From assembly GCA_019828595.1 (NCBI GenBank), contig JAHQRK010000001.1, positions 4,030,001-4,094,000 on the forward strand: 64,000 nt of DNA, in the 5' to 3' direction. Below the pieces are notes generated by a model. That model was not told where the DNA came from. It saw only the letters and a list, made by a program, of their open reading frames with translations, and made no database searches. Below, piece by piece: positions 50,806 through 60,762 of the stretch. This stretch comes from Aphanomyces cochlioides. Its lineage: Eukaryota; Oomycota; Saprolegniomycetes; Saprolegniales; Verrucalvaceae. Positions within the stretch are counted from its first letter, which is position 1. Each line of letters opens with the position of its first letter. A program made the translations under genes and the position numbers.

Positions 50806-53301
50806 TCAATGGTTTTGACGACCGGCATTCATCATGCTTTGCTGGGTTTCCTGTAGCTTCTTTCCTGTCGCTTCCGTCTTCTTGAGAAGATCCAGCAGTG
50901 TGTTGTGGATCATGGATTGCGCTGTGGGCTGGTTGTATGTTTGGGAATGCGCTTGGGGGTACATGGGTCCTCCCACCGAGTGATACGTCGCACGCTCTTC
51001 GAGCAAGCGAGAGAGGTTACCAGCCAATTGCTTCAACCGTGCGACTTGGCTCAGCGTCACATGCTCACGTGCCTACATAGACCGCAGATTAGGATAAAAA
51101 TCCTAACAAAAGACGCTCTTACGCGTGTATCTGCCGCAGCCAGCACACCCACGATAAATCCATCAGGCGTCACGAGGGGGAAACCCACGAAGCAGCGCAA
51201 TTTAACGCCTTCCGTCACGAGTGGATTCTCACGGAAGCGCACGTCTGTAGTCAAGTTAGGAACTGCCGTCACCTAAAATTTCAAGGTTAATACAAAATAT
51301 TTCAACGATATAGTACCTCGTACGACATGATAGCATGAGCACCAAGGGACAAGTCTCGCGGAATGCTAGAATTTGCTGCAGCCCCACCCACGCCATACGA
51401 GGCTTTGATCCATTCGCGCTTGGCATCAATGAAGCTGATATAGCCAAATGGCGCTTGCAAGGCTTCGGCAGCGCTCTGGGCTATCTGGTTGTACTCGGCC
51501 TCAGGAGCAGTGTCGAGTATTCTCAAGTCGTCCAGCTTGCGCAGACGTGGTGCCTCCTCCGACGGAATCGGTGCCAATGGCCACGCTTGACCTTCCGTGT
51601 AATGTAGAGGATAGGAAAACTGCTTCACATGCGTGGAAAGCGTCGACGACGACGTGGACAAGTTTGAGTTGAGTGGAATAAAGCCACTAGTCGAAGGGGC
51701 TGGTGGTGCTTGCGGGGGTGGTGCTACTGGTTGTTCGCTATAGCCTGGATGAGGCATCAAAACAACTTCATCGTCTTCATCAATAGCAACAGCATTGCCC
51801 AAGCGACTTCCATTTGTTGGATTCGACAAGTTGCCCGAGCTCATTGATCCAGATTCCATCGACCTACGAGAATTCAAATTAGCCAACGCCTTAGCCTTTA
51901 ATGGTCGCACCGTGAGCCTGCGAGACCTTGCGACGGCTGGACACCATAAATTTCGTCTTCTTCGTCCGAATCAATTTGATGCTGCACGGGAACTGCTGAG
52001 AGATTGCTCATGCCGTGGGAGAGTCGTTCCATCACTTGCACTTGGCTAGAAGCTACAATGAAGTTAAGATGATCTGTTTACGCTTGACGTCTTACCGTCT
52101 GATGAGCGTTGAGTGACGGAATGACGAGAATTCGATGGAAGTTGTGGCGTTGGTAGAGTCACATTGATGCGCGATGAATCGTTTTCTTTGAGACATCGAT
52201 TGCAAATGCGGACTTGGCAAAGACCCACAACGGGCAACTTGACTGCCGTCAACGTGCCGCATTTCGAGCATGTAATGTCACCGCAAAGCCGACAATGATG
52301 GCGGCGACGAAAAGCTCCGAAGGATTCGCGGCAGATAAAGCAGTATGAACGATCTTTGTCGCTGACCCAGTTCTTCGATTTGATAAAGCCCGCGGCGGCA
52401 ATACGAAGTGCCAAAAAAATATTTTCGAGACGCGCTACGCTCGCGACCAAGCTCAAGATGGATTTCTTGTATCCTCGAGAAATGCCACGGGGATCGTGAG
52501 CTGACCAGCTAAAAATGACTTCAAGCACGCCTTTCTTTGCTGTGGGGTAGACGATAAAGCCCGATGGAAGTAGCTGGCTAACACAATCCATGTCTCCAAC
52601 AGGAGCAGAACTCCCTGGTCGTCGATCCGCTACTTCAGTGGAGTACATGAGCTGAATGCCCAATCGATTATCGGTTGCATCGTTTGCATCGTCAGCTTTT
52701 CCTGTACGAATGGTGCAGTAGTCAACAACAGTATATTGTCTAGCTTTGTCCATGGCGTTGAATGGACGGAAAGAAAGCGTCTTGACGCTACATTGTTCTC
52801 GGCAAATGCCTAATGGCCACAATTACTACAAATTCTCTACGGAGGGAAAATCGCGAAACATACCTGATGGATCTCGCTTTGGGGGGAGAGAGGCAAGTAC
52901 TGCGCCATCCGAGAATGCATCATCATGAAGCTGAGAGAGCAAGTTGCCTAATGACAAACTGTCTTCGCAGTACAAGGTGCGCATCGTTTCGTCCAAGTCG
53001 GCGACGATTCGTGTGATGCCATTTATCGTATAGGTGGTGCCATCGTTGCTCTTCTTGCGGTAAAACTGGACGCTTTTCTTCTCTGAGATGAACTCCCATT
53101 CATGCAAGTCGCTGAGCGAGTTTTGGAGAAAGGACACGGCATGGTTGCGCGATTGATGGTACCTACGGTCCAAAACTCGTGTCAGCCTCGGTAGAAATCA
53201 AATTCAGCGTACAATTCCGTCTGCTGTGCTTCTGTTAGGTGGAGAGGAGGTCTTGAGGGCAGCGGCACTGCCGGAGACGGCACAGCAGGAGCAGGGATCA
53301 T
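50806..53301 (-). CDS. START-FYVE-GAF domain protein, typical of oomycetes
   Basis: Multi-exon minus gene from ATG 53299-53301 (MIPAPAVPSP). Junctions traced: introns 53163-53212, 52810-52863, one starting GTAAGACG near 52095, one GTGCGACC...CTCGTAG near 51.9 kb, one GTACTATA near 51.3 kb, one GTAAGAGC near 51.1 kb; phases agree. Domains: START/Bet-v1-like lipid-binding fold (HEWEFISEKKSVQFYRKKS, then SQLLPSGFIVYPT and FSWSAHDPRG), a FYVE zinc finger (WVSDKDRSYC, RRRHHCRLCGDITCSKCG, RICNRCL) that would bind PI3P, a Ser/Pro-rich linker, a GAF-like domain (LRKLDDLRILDTAPEAEYNQ, GYISFIDAKREWIKASYG, LRCFVGFPLVTPDGFIVG) and a helical tail. START-FYVE and GAF combinations are a known oomycete expansion. 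Likely endosomal. Confidence 0.85.
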
Positions 53302-54990
53302 CCTGAGTGGATTACAGTTGTCTTTTAAGTCGGTTGCCCTGTCTTTTTATTTTTATACTTGATTTGACTATTCCAGATGCACAATGTCATTTTATTTCTG
53401 TAACGACTGCATTTTTGTATAGTCGAACGGTCAAGCTACAGACGACTGACTCAACCTTGATGACCACTCTGACTGCATAAGAAGTCCCGGTGCTGGAAAA
53501 AGATGCATCCTCTCTCCATCGGCCAGATGTGGATTCTATGACTCCTCTTTCGGTCGGTTCCCCGACGTGGCGTGTCGTGGAAAGTCCATCGAACGATCAA
53601 AGGACCTTGTTGAGAGAGAGTATAATTCGATGTCCAAGTCACACAGTGGCGACTGTGTCAAAGGTCGAATTGAGGAGACTCTTCCACGTGTGCAAACAAG
53701 ACCACCTCTCTGATGTGCCTGACTGTGTGTGTACAGTACTTGTTGCTCACGACTGTGGTGCACCCCCCCTTTGTAATGCTTTGCACATCGCAGTCACTTG
53801 TTACGTACATACAACGCGACAGCCTTCTTGCGAGGTTGTTGCCACGCATGGACGAGCCGTAACGCCACGCGATTATTCTCGATCAAGACTTCCGTCGATG
53901 CGCCAAGTGTGGGGGCTAAGAGCCTCTTAGCGTCGTTCAAAGCTTTTTGGCGGGATGGACATGAGGTGTGCAATGGTCCAATGTGATTCGCTCGTTTGAT
54001 TCCATATGCTTGGATTCTATGAGTTCGACCGGATAAATTATCCGGTCTACCAGTATGGAGATTCTTGAATGCCAGCAATCCATTGGATAAAATAAAAAGG
54101 TTTCAGAGCTTCAATCGACGTTTTAGTTACTTCACTGCCTTGAACAACAATAAAATGACACTAGCTGAGCTACCCGGCTTCGCCCGGGGTTTGAATTGTT
54201 TGTTGGTAGGCGAAAGAAATGCTAGAATTTATGCTTCTAGCTTACGGTTGGTAATTATAGCTGGGTGTCTCTGTTACCTCTTCGTTATCTCCGTGCCCGG
54301 CCTTCACCGAGGTTTAGAGACGGCACAGAATACAATATCTCGAATATTTTTGCGAGAGATCTTTCAAATTTTCCCAGGATATTTAGAGGCTATTGATTTC
54401 CTCTTCGATTGATTGTTGTTGTGCTGTAGTTTTTGGTATATGTGTCTAATAAAAACGATTTGATTTTCCTACGTTACCCATTCGTGTCTTCGCCAAACTT
54501 TGATACGAAAATCAATCCACATCTAGAATAAGGACAAAGCAACAGCAATCTGTCCAAGCTTTTCCCAGCGAGTCAGTAGACAATTCGAGCTAAGCCTTAC
54601 ATACTCTTCTCATGTGATCTTTGCCGGTACTCCTTCAAAATTCCTCCCATCATTTGCCAACCCTTCCCCAATGGAATTTCCCAGGAGAGTATACACTCAC
54701 CCGTTCTTGACTTGGGATGGTTTACGCGACGACCAATCGAATTTATTTTTGATTACACCTGACTTATACTACGTAGTAGAGTATTTCTTCGTGATACTCT
54801 CGCTCCTCCTGTTATAACAATTGTAATCTGACGACGGGTGACGACCATCCCAAAATTGACCTGTTGTCAGAGAACTGGTTGGCTAAAAGTCAACATTTTG
54901 TCCAAAGAAAAGACAAAGAAAGAAAAATAGAGTTTGTTTAGTGCAATCTATTTGGCGTTACCCCACGGACACCGAAAAGTGAACAAACAG
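53302..54990. other. Gene-poor region with decayed open frames
   Basis: About 1.7 kb. A minus-strand open frame at 53794-53960 (ALNDAKRLLAPTLGASTEVL, RVALRLVHAWQQPRKK) looks protein-like but has no start or partner exon and may be a gene relic. A 115-codon plus frame at 54065-54412 has no recognisable family. Two similar GC-rich blocks, CCCGGCTTCGCCCGG (54173) and CCCGGCCTTCACCGAGG (54297), lie 120 bp apart. No RNA gene could be supported. Confidence 0.35.
54028..54046. promoter_or_regulatory. ACCGGATAAATTATCCGGT palindrome without a clear gene
   Basis: A 19-bp palindrome, perfect except for its central base, with the same half-site as the promoter elements elsewhere. An ATG follows at 54065 but the reading frame there is not convincing. 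Confidence 0.4.
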
Positions 54991-55032
54991 ACTTTCACCT
55001 TTAATTACATAGGTGGAATAAGAGCGGCTCCA

Positions 55033-55845
55033 GGCCCTGGTCCGAGTTTGTAATTCTCATTCTCATTCTGTAATTGGATGAAATTTATTTTTCTCTTTTG
55101 TGGACGAGCTTGTTTCGAATTCTCATTCACTCAAGTCACCATGGCTGATCAGCATGCCAGTCAAGACACAGCCTGTGTCATCGACCCAAGGACAAGATGA
55201 GTTGGAGCCACGAAATGATCAACACAATGCTGAGAATACGCTTTGAGGATGTGACCGTAGCAACAAGCAACGAAAGGCTGTCAAGAAAGAAGAGAAGGAC
55301 GTAGCCTGGACATACTTGGTCGCCGTGCTCACGGAGGAGGTCGGTACTGTCGTCAAAATGAAATAACTGCGTACGAAATACGCAAAGATAAATTTCGAGC
55401 ATGCAAAATGGACACAAGAAGTGGCAGGAACTGGCAACAAAGAGCTTGCAAGGAAAGCAACCGAGCTACATGCCTATTCTTTGGGATTGGTATGCGTCAA
55501 GGAAAGGGACCGGCACCAGCATAATATTTGATAGTGAGCAAGAGGGAGACCGTGATGACCAAGAAGCCCCTTCCATTAATGGAGATACAGAGAACGATGA
55601 CATTAAATCTCAACCCGAGAAGAAACGGCGCAAGGAGGTCATGTCGGCACGAATGACTGGAGTGAACTTGCTTGCCGACAGAGTCTCATCCATCGATTCC
55701 AAAGTGTTTGTGGTAGGAGTACAGAGTATGAGAATGAGCTCCTTGGTCATTCTGGCCAGAGAATCGATTCTTGTGGTTAGGGCTATTCTTAGCCAATGGA
55801 AAATTGATTTTTCAGAATGAGAATGAGCATCTCGGACCAGGGCCT
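55033..55845. mobile_element. Decayed element bounded by inverted repeats
   Basis: GGCCCTGGTCCGAG...CTCATTCTCATTCTG at 55033-55070 is repeated in inverse at 55813-55845. Inside are remnants of a reading frame: an ATG at 55141 (MADQHASQDTACVIDPR, then stop) and an open frame at 55401-55700 (NGHKKWQELATKSLQGKQPS, basic KPEKKRRKEV-like end). Stops interrupt any long ORF. It looks like a degraded DNA transposon of about 0.8 kb; no family assigned. Confidence 0.45.
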
Positions 55846-55953
55846 CACTGCGTCAAAGTTATTCTATTTCTATTTGCAAACATCGGTTTTTCGTATGCTA
55901 TTTTTGCATTATCCAGACAAAATAGATGCTTTCTTTCTATTTCAACCAAAATA

Positions 55954-56427
55954 CCGAATTTTGGGTGGAGCTATAACTAGTTTTTCCTGGGTTGGGACTA
56001 TAACTAGTTTTCTGAGATTTTGTCAACATTTGCATTGACATTTTTGGGATGAATCTGTAACTAAAATTATTTGTGATTGGCTGTATTATAGCCAGTCAAT
56101 TTGTTTGTTTATCTCAGCAAGAGAACGAAAAGATGCTTTGAAGGAGGTAGACATCATTAGTGTTTCAAGTGGTGCTGGCAAAAGATCATGCACATGTCGT
56201 GAAATATTCGGCAACTGCTTAGGGGTGTACGATGTCGTCATGATTTGAGTCGAAGTTATACACGATGACGATGACAATTTGACTTGGGTCACACAATAAG
56301 ACTCCATTTTTTGCCAATCACGCTCTACCTCAAAAACATTCTGCCTCATCGTTTTTGGTTGGATCTGTAACTAAAAAGAGTGGGATTTCCGTACATTTTT
56401 TAAGTTATAGCTCTACCCGAAATACGG
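55954..56427. mobile_element. MITE of 474 bp with TA target duplication
   Basis: Terminal inverted repeats of about 25 bp: CCGAATTTTGGGTGGAGCTA on the left and CCGTATTTCGGGTAGAGCTA as the complement of the right end, continuing TAACT. TA precedes position 55954 and follows 56427. Subterminal copies of the motif (GGACTATAACTAG, GGATCTGTAACTAAAA) occur on both sides. An 87-codon minus frame (56086-56349) with a true ATG lies inside; I see no transposase motif in it. Confidence 0.6.
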
Positions 56428-58060
56428 TAGAGAAATTGACACCAAAATTTCCGGATAAACACTAAAATCTATCGCAGGCATAAACAACGGTGTTCTGCCC
56501 ATGCGTGTTCTCCTATCATGTCGGCATTTCCTAATCAGGAAGTACCGTCAGCTTCTTTGTTGAGAAAAGAGCATGTCAAAAATTGCCCGTCGGAATCGAT
56601 ACATATAAAGTTGGAAATGTGTAGGTCAGACCCAGGTGAGAATAAATTGTACCTCTCATTTATTATATTTTTGCCTCCATCAGGCTTTGTACAAATTTTC
56701 ATAGTAGGTACAACTGTGAACTTATAATATCTTGCAACTTTACATTTACTGACTACGGTACTGTACTCTCGGTCGAAGTTTAGGACGCTTGGATTTGTCT
56801 CTCCCATTTGTAAATCCACAACTTAGACCGTTCTGTTCGATTGTATGATCACTACGAGAACAAAGCAATCTGTTTTTGCACCGATTCATTGCACTGCTAT
56901 TAGCTCAAGTAAGAACAGATTAAGTAAAGCAATCCAGGTTGGCACTCTTCCTTAAAAAAGTACCCTGGTACCACATGTGGCACGTTATAGCGGTGTGTTC
57001 AGGAAACACACTTCGCGTCCAATAAAAACTCTGACATGAAAATACATTTAATAAATAATATGTTAATTATGAAGATAGTATGTTTGATTAGGCGATAGGT
57101 GCTAAAAGTAAGTGCAATGCCACGAACAGGTCGGCGACGAGAAAAATGTTTTAGCGCGCTAAAATTCAGGAGTTGCAGTCTAAACTTACGGAATCGCAGG
57201 AAGATTTGAAGGAAATGTAACTTGTAACACGAACATCTGTCGAGACAGTGCGATTTTCACGACTTGGTAGTATTTGCGTGTGTGGGGAATCCCTATCAGT
57301 TGGGCAAATTCACCCTGGAACTGTCCACTACATGTAATCCTCCAGATGTCAAAGGAAAGGCTTTATTTAGTAAAATCTACAACTTTACAGTTAATCGATG
57401 CACCCGCAGCCAGCTGAATCGTCCCGGCACATGAGTTTATTCCGCTGTTGATGTGGGATTCAAAGCAAATGGCCCCCACTACATGTAATTACCTCGAATG
57501 AATAACATAGGAATAATAACCAAAACAATTTTCTGTTTATTGTTGATTTATTGTCATTAAAATGAGGGAATTAAAACTTGAGATTGTATTAAAGTAAGGT
57601 TTTTGTTTTCCCCTAAGGAGTTGCCGATTTCCATTCATTTTTCATTCAACACAAAAGAGATCTAAGTCCCCGTACCGGATATGGCATAGTTCCAACGTGC
57701 ATGTTTCATGTGCGTCCACCCGGGCGATCGACGTCTTTTTTGGTTGACCGCCCGGGTGGACACACTTCTAGTTATAAAAGGGATCCGTCACTGCAAAGTG
57801 CCGCAACATGAAGATTTTCTTCATCTTCTGCCACTCAGCATTCACATCCTATTGTCCTCCAGAGGTCATCCGCGAAACACGTCATTGACTTTAAGATGTT
57901 AATATAAGTAATTTTAATCTTAGTTATTGAATGGTTGTTCAAAAATCAACTTTTAAATTTATTGAAAATAGACTAATATCATGTTTGGTAGCTACAATAT
58001 GCAGTCATAGGTAGAAACCTTACGAAACAAAAATATACGTTTATAAAGGTATTGAACTTT
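56428..58060. other. Gene-poor stretch
   Basis: About 1.6 kb, AT-rich. A CCGGATAAAC half-site at 56451 is followed by an ATG at 56518 and a 69-codon frame, with a longer frame on the opposite strand; neither matches anything known. Short repeats CACTACATGTAAT occur at about 57329 and 57478. A hairpin at 57710-57768 is listed separately. Otherwise nothing supported. Confidence 0.35.
57710..57768. repeat. Strong imperfect hairpin
   Basis: GCGTCCACCCGGGCGATCG is followed after a 13-base spacer by its near-complement CCGCCCGGGTGGACAC, giving a GC-rich stem of about 19-21 bp in an AT-rich setting. It is the most stable obvious inverted repeat in the right arm. Origin unknown: a small inverted-repeat element or cruciform site are possible. 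Confidence 0.55.
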
Positions 58061-58066
58061 GGAACT

Positions 58067-58432
58067 TGAGCTAAAGAGCATTCATTGATGTAAAACTCTA
58101 AAATATAATCATATTGTCTTTTTCACCCAAATTTGTATTTTTTCTACCAAAATTGAGTTCATTTCCAAATCGATTCCATAATACTGAAGTCAAGTATAAA
58201 TGAAAAGTAACATAAATTGGCCAAATAAAATTCACGTGTGTATAGGGTGTTTTGCGTGAACTTGGTAAATACTCGATTCTGATTGGCTGATCGATTTGCA
58301 GATCGATTTGAAAAATCGATACATTTCGGACCCCCTCACAATTTAGAATGAAATCGACAATATCAAAAATATAAATAAACTTAAGCTAAAGAGCATTCAT
58401 TGATGTAAAAACCCTAAAATATAATCATATCA
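58067..58432 (+). repeat. Dispersed repeat copy C flanked by 48-bp direct repeats
   Basis: The core at 58111-58350 matches the repeat split by the pogo element (AATACTCGATTCTGATTGGC, GATTTGAAAAATCGATA, CACAATTTAGAATG). It is bracketed by two near-identical copies of GCTAAAGAGCATTCATTGAT...ATAATCATAT at 58069-58114 and 58387-58432. The TA at 58320-58321 corresponds to the pogo insertion dinucleotide. Confidence 0.6.
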
Positions 58433-58544
58433 AAAATATACATAAACATAACATAAAAATGATTACAGGTAAACTAAAATTGGTGACAAATTCAGTGCTG
58501 CGCATTCACCGCCGACTCACTGTCGTGAAAAGCAGCACCAACTA

Positions 58545-59027
58545 TCAATCCGAGACCGGCGTGAAGATAATCTCGGGCTGGACGACATGCTTGTGCTTAG
58601 CTAGATAGATATTGAGCGCCTGGACCAAAGATTCATATTGACTACTTGGGTTCCACTGAAGGCAGGAGACGGTGGTCATATCAACAGGTGCCACTCGGGC
58701 GTGTGGCGGGTACGAGTAGTCGACTAAAGTGATTATCGTCGTGGTTGCCCGACATTTGCTGGAAAAAGCAGCAGCGGAAATCCAAGCCGGTTTACTTCAG
58801 GTGTGGTTTGGGGCCAGGGGAGTGGCTGCCATCGAGAGACGCAACATGTACACATCGCAACATTCTCGATTTTTGGCGGGACGGTAAGTCATGCATGGGC
58901 TGGCGTTGAATTTAGAACACAAGGGTGGAGTTCCAGACGTTACACCGTGTAAAGTATCTGCTTTTCGGTCTCTCTTGCAGGCCACAAGGTTGTGTAGTGA
59001 CGATGGATTAATCGAGTTACCTGACAT
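58545..59027 (-). pseudogene. Open frame of unknown family interrupted by one stop
   Basis: From an ATG at 59025-59027 (MSGNSINPSSLHNLVACKRD) a minus frame runs to a TGA near 58797, then stays open in the same frame to 58545 (AFSSKCRATTTIITLVDYSY, QWNPSSQYESLVQALNIYLA, QPEIIFTPVSD). Composition is protein-like in both halves. Either a single premature stop in a once-intact gene of about 160 codons, or an intron I could not place. Family not recognised. Confidence 0.35.
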
Positions 59028-59493
59028 GAAAGTGGACGGCGTAGAGGGGTTCGTGTAGATTTAGCAACGCTTGTGCTAAAGAGCGCCACAGCATGAAACC
59101 AAGCTGTTATTTAGCTCTGGCGTGATATGTCGTCTGAGGAATGGTTTGAGCAGCCATCAAAGCACACGGCGTACACCTCGCGCGTTCAGTCTAAGGTACA
59201 GAGGCCACATGACTGATGTGTCCCTGTAACATTCACCAAAGCTTGTGTCCATGACCGCCGCAGCGACATTTCAACCTCGGGTTTTGTATAAACAGTTTTT
59301 TATCGCCCGTCGTCCAAACATCCGTTTATTCCTTCAAGATTGAACATCTGTTGACCAAGAAGAGACGGTAGGCTCACGTGCCCAGAGCCGAATAAGCTCT
59401 TGCTGGTCCTATTAGGTATCTGGCCATCGATATGGGCTGCCTCGCCAAGTTCCGTTCTCTCGTCAAAATTAATTTCGATTTTGGAAGTGGCAA
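59028..59493. other. Interval without supported feature
   Basis: About 465 bp between the interrupted frame and the recombinase-like relic. I see only short frames and no repeat or RNA structure worth a call. Confidence 0.3.
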
Positions 59494-59877
59494 GTGTACC
59501 ACAGCGAGCACTATATCCATTATGAGAAGGGCCGGAGATCAATATGCCGTATAGTGGCTGGCCTACCAACCAACAATGCATCCTTTGCCGTGCTGCCACC
59601 CCACTTCTCGGATTTGGATGTTATGGATGTCAAGCTCAAAATCGATATCATGTTTCCATGCCTGTCCAAGAAAAACAGCTTGTTTGGAGTCTTGTCCCTT
59701 GCCCTCGCATCTCTTGTGTTTCACTCTGACTACATCCTTGCCAACTTGCCCAAGAAACACAGTCTATTTGCATGTCCTCTGTTTGCCAACACAAATTTCT
59801 TGTCTGAATTAAAACCCTATGTTACAATTAAATCTGGCTGCTTGAAGCCGACTGGAATACCTCCACACATTAGATAG
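59494..59877 (+). pseudogene. Relic of a repetitive oomycete transposon ORF (Crypton-like?)
   Basis: A 127-codon frame with ALASLVFHSDYILANLPKKH, SLFACPLFANTNFLSELKPY and an end in TGIPPHIR. Runs of this kind (LASL-YH...LP..HPLF, GIPPH) recur in my memory of repetitive tyrosine-recombinase-associated proteins of Phytophthora and relatives, which is the basis for the guess. The frame stops right after GIPPH, where such proteins continue, so it is truncated. Confidence 0.4.
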
Positions 59878-59879
59878 TA

Positions 59880-60760
59880 AAGACCGTACGACAGCCAATT
59901 AGCATTTGCTAAATATTGATATTAAATATAACTGATAAATGAATTTCGTGGTGAGAGAACATAGTCAAGACAGTATGTTTCAAAAACATAGAGAATATGT
60001 AAATTATCAAGGCAAAATGACGCAACGGAGAATATTACTACGAAATTCCATACACCTTTCGAAAACGGATGTATTATATCTTACTATGTTTGGAAGGATA
60101 TGGCTTTGTATGGGTTTCTCAGCTTGCGTTGATGTACGAACCGCAGATCGGATACATTACACATAATTACATGACACAGATCGTTTGTTTTGCGAAAGAT
60201 ATGGGTATATTGCGAGCAACAGCTACGATACAGTACACACAATTACAAGAGACAGACCGTTAGTTTCAAGATATATATAGAGCTCAGTGCACACCTTGCT
60301 GCAACAAAGACACTTTGTTTTGCAGGCTCAATGACTGCCACACCTCAAAACGTGCGATGCGCGCTCAAGCAGCTGGCAAAGGCAATAAAACCATGAGCGG
60401 CACAGCTTTTTACAGGCGTGTGTCGTCTATACAAGATGCAATGCAAAAGCACTTGCCTTACATTACAACTGCTCGCGACATGCTCATTGACATGAAGAAT
60501 GTCAGCTACATGAGCCGATAGATTCGAAAATTCCAGCGTGGCCTGTAGCTGATACTATGTATCTAACTATTATTACTACTGCGTAATGGAGCAAATCGCA
60601 CTCGAGCATCTTTTGTTTGTTGTATGTAATACAGAGCCCTCATATGCGATTCTACTGCTGCTGGTTTAGGTCACGTTGCACATCGTCTTCGCAACAGTTT
60701 CACTCGATTACACATTACAAGGCCGTGCATCTACTGCTACACACGGATAGGCGATTCAAA
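59880..60760. other. AT-rich interval with a short direct repeat
   Basis: Two related blocks, GGATACATTACACATAATTA...GACACAGATCGTTTG (about 60152) and GATACAGTACACACAATTAC...GACAGACCGTTAG (about 60227), lie about 75 bp apart. A 43-codon frame starts at 60393 (MSGTAFYRRVSSIQDAMQKH). No supported gene. Confidence 0.35.
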
Positions 60761-60762
60761 CC

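Noticed and set aside
53490..53930. 146-codon plus-strand open frame
   Set aside because: It has no ATG start, no domain, and no supporting splice partner; the region is gene-poor.
54150..54330. tRNA-like impression from GGTAGCTCAGCTAG on the minus strand near 54170
   Set aside because: No anticodon arm or T arm of the right spacing follows; a cloverleaf could not be built.
54065..54412. 115-codon ORF after an ACCGGATAAATTATCCGGT palindrome
   Set aside because: The sequence shows no conserved motif and the surrounding DNA has other long chance frames.
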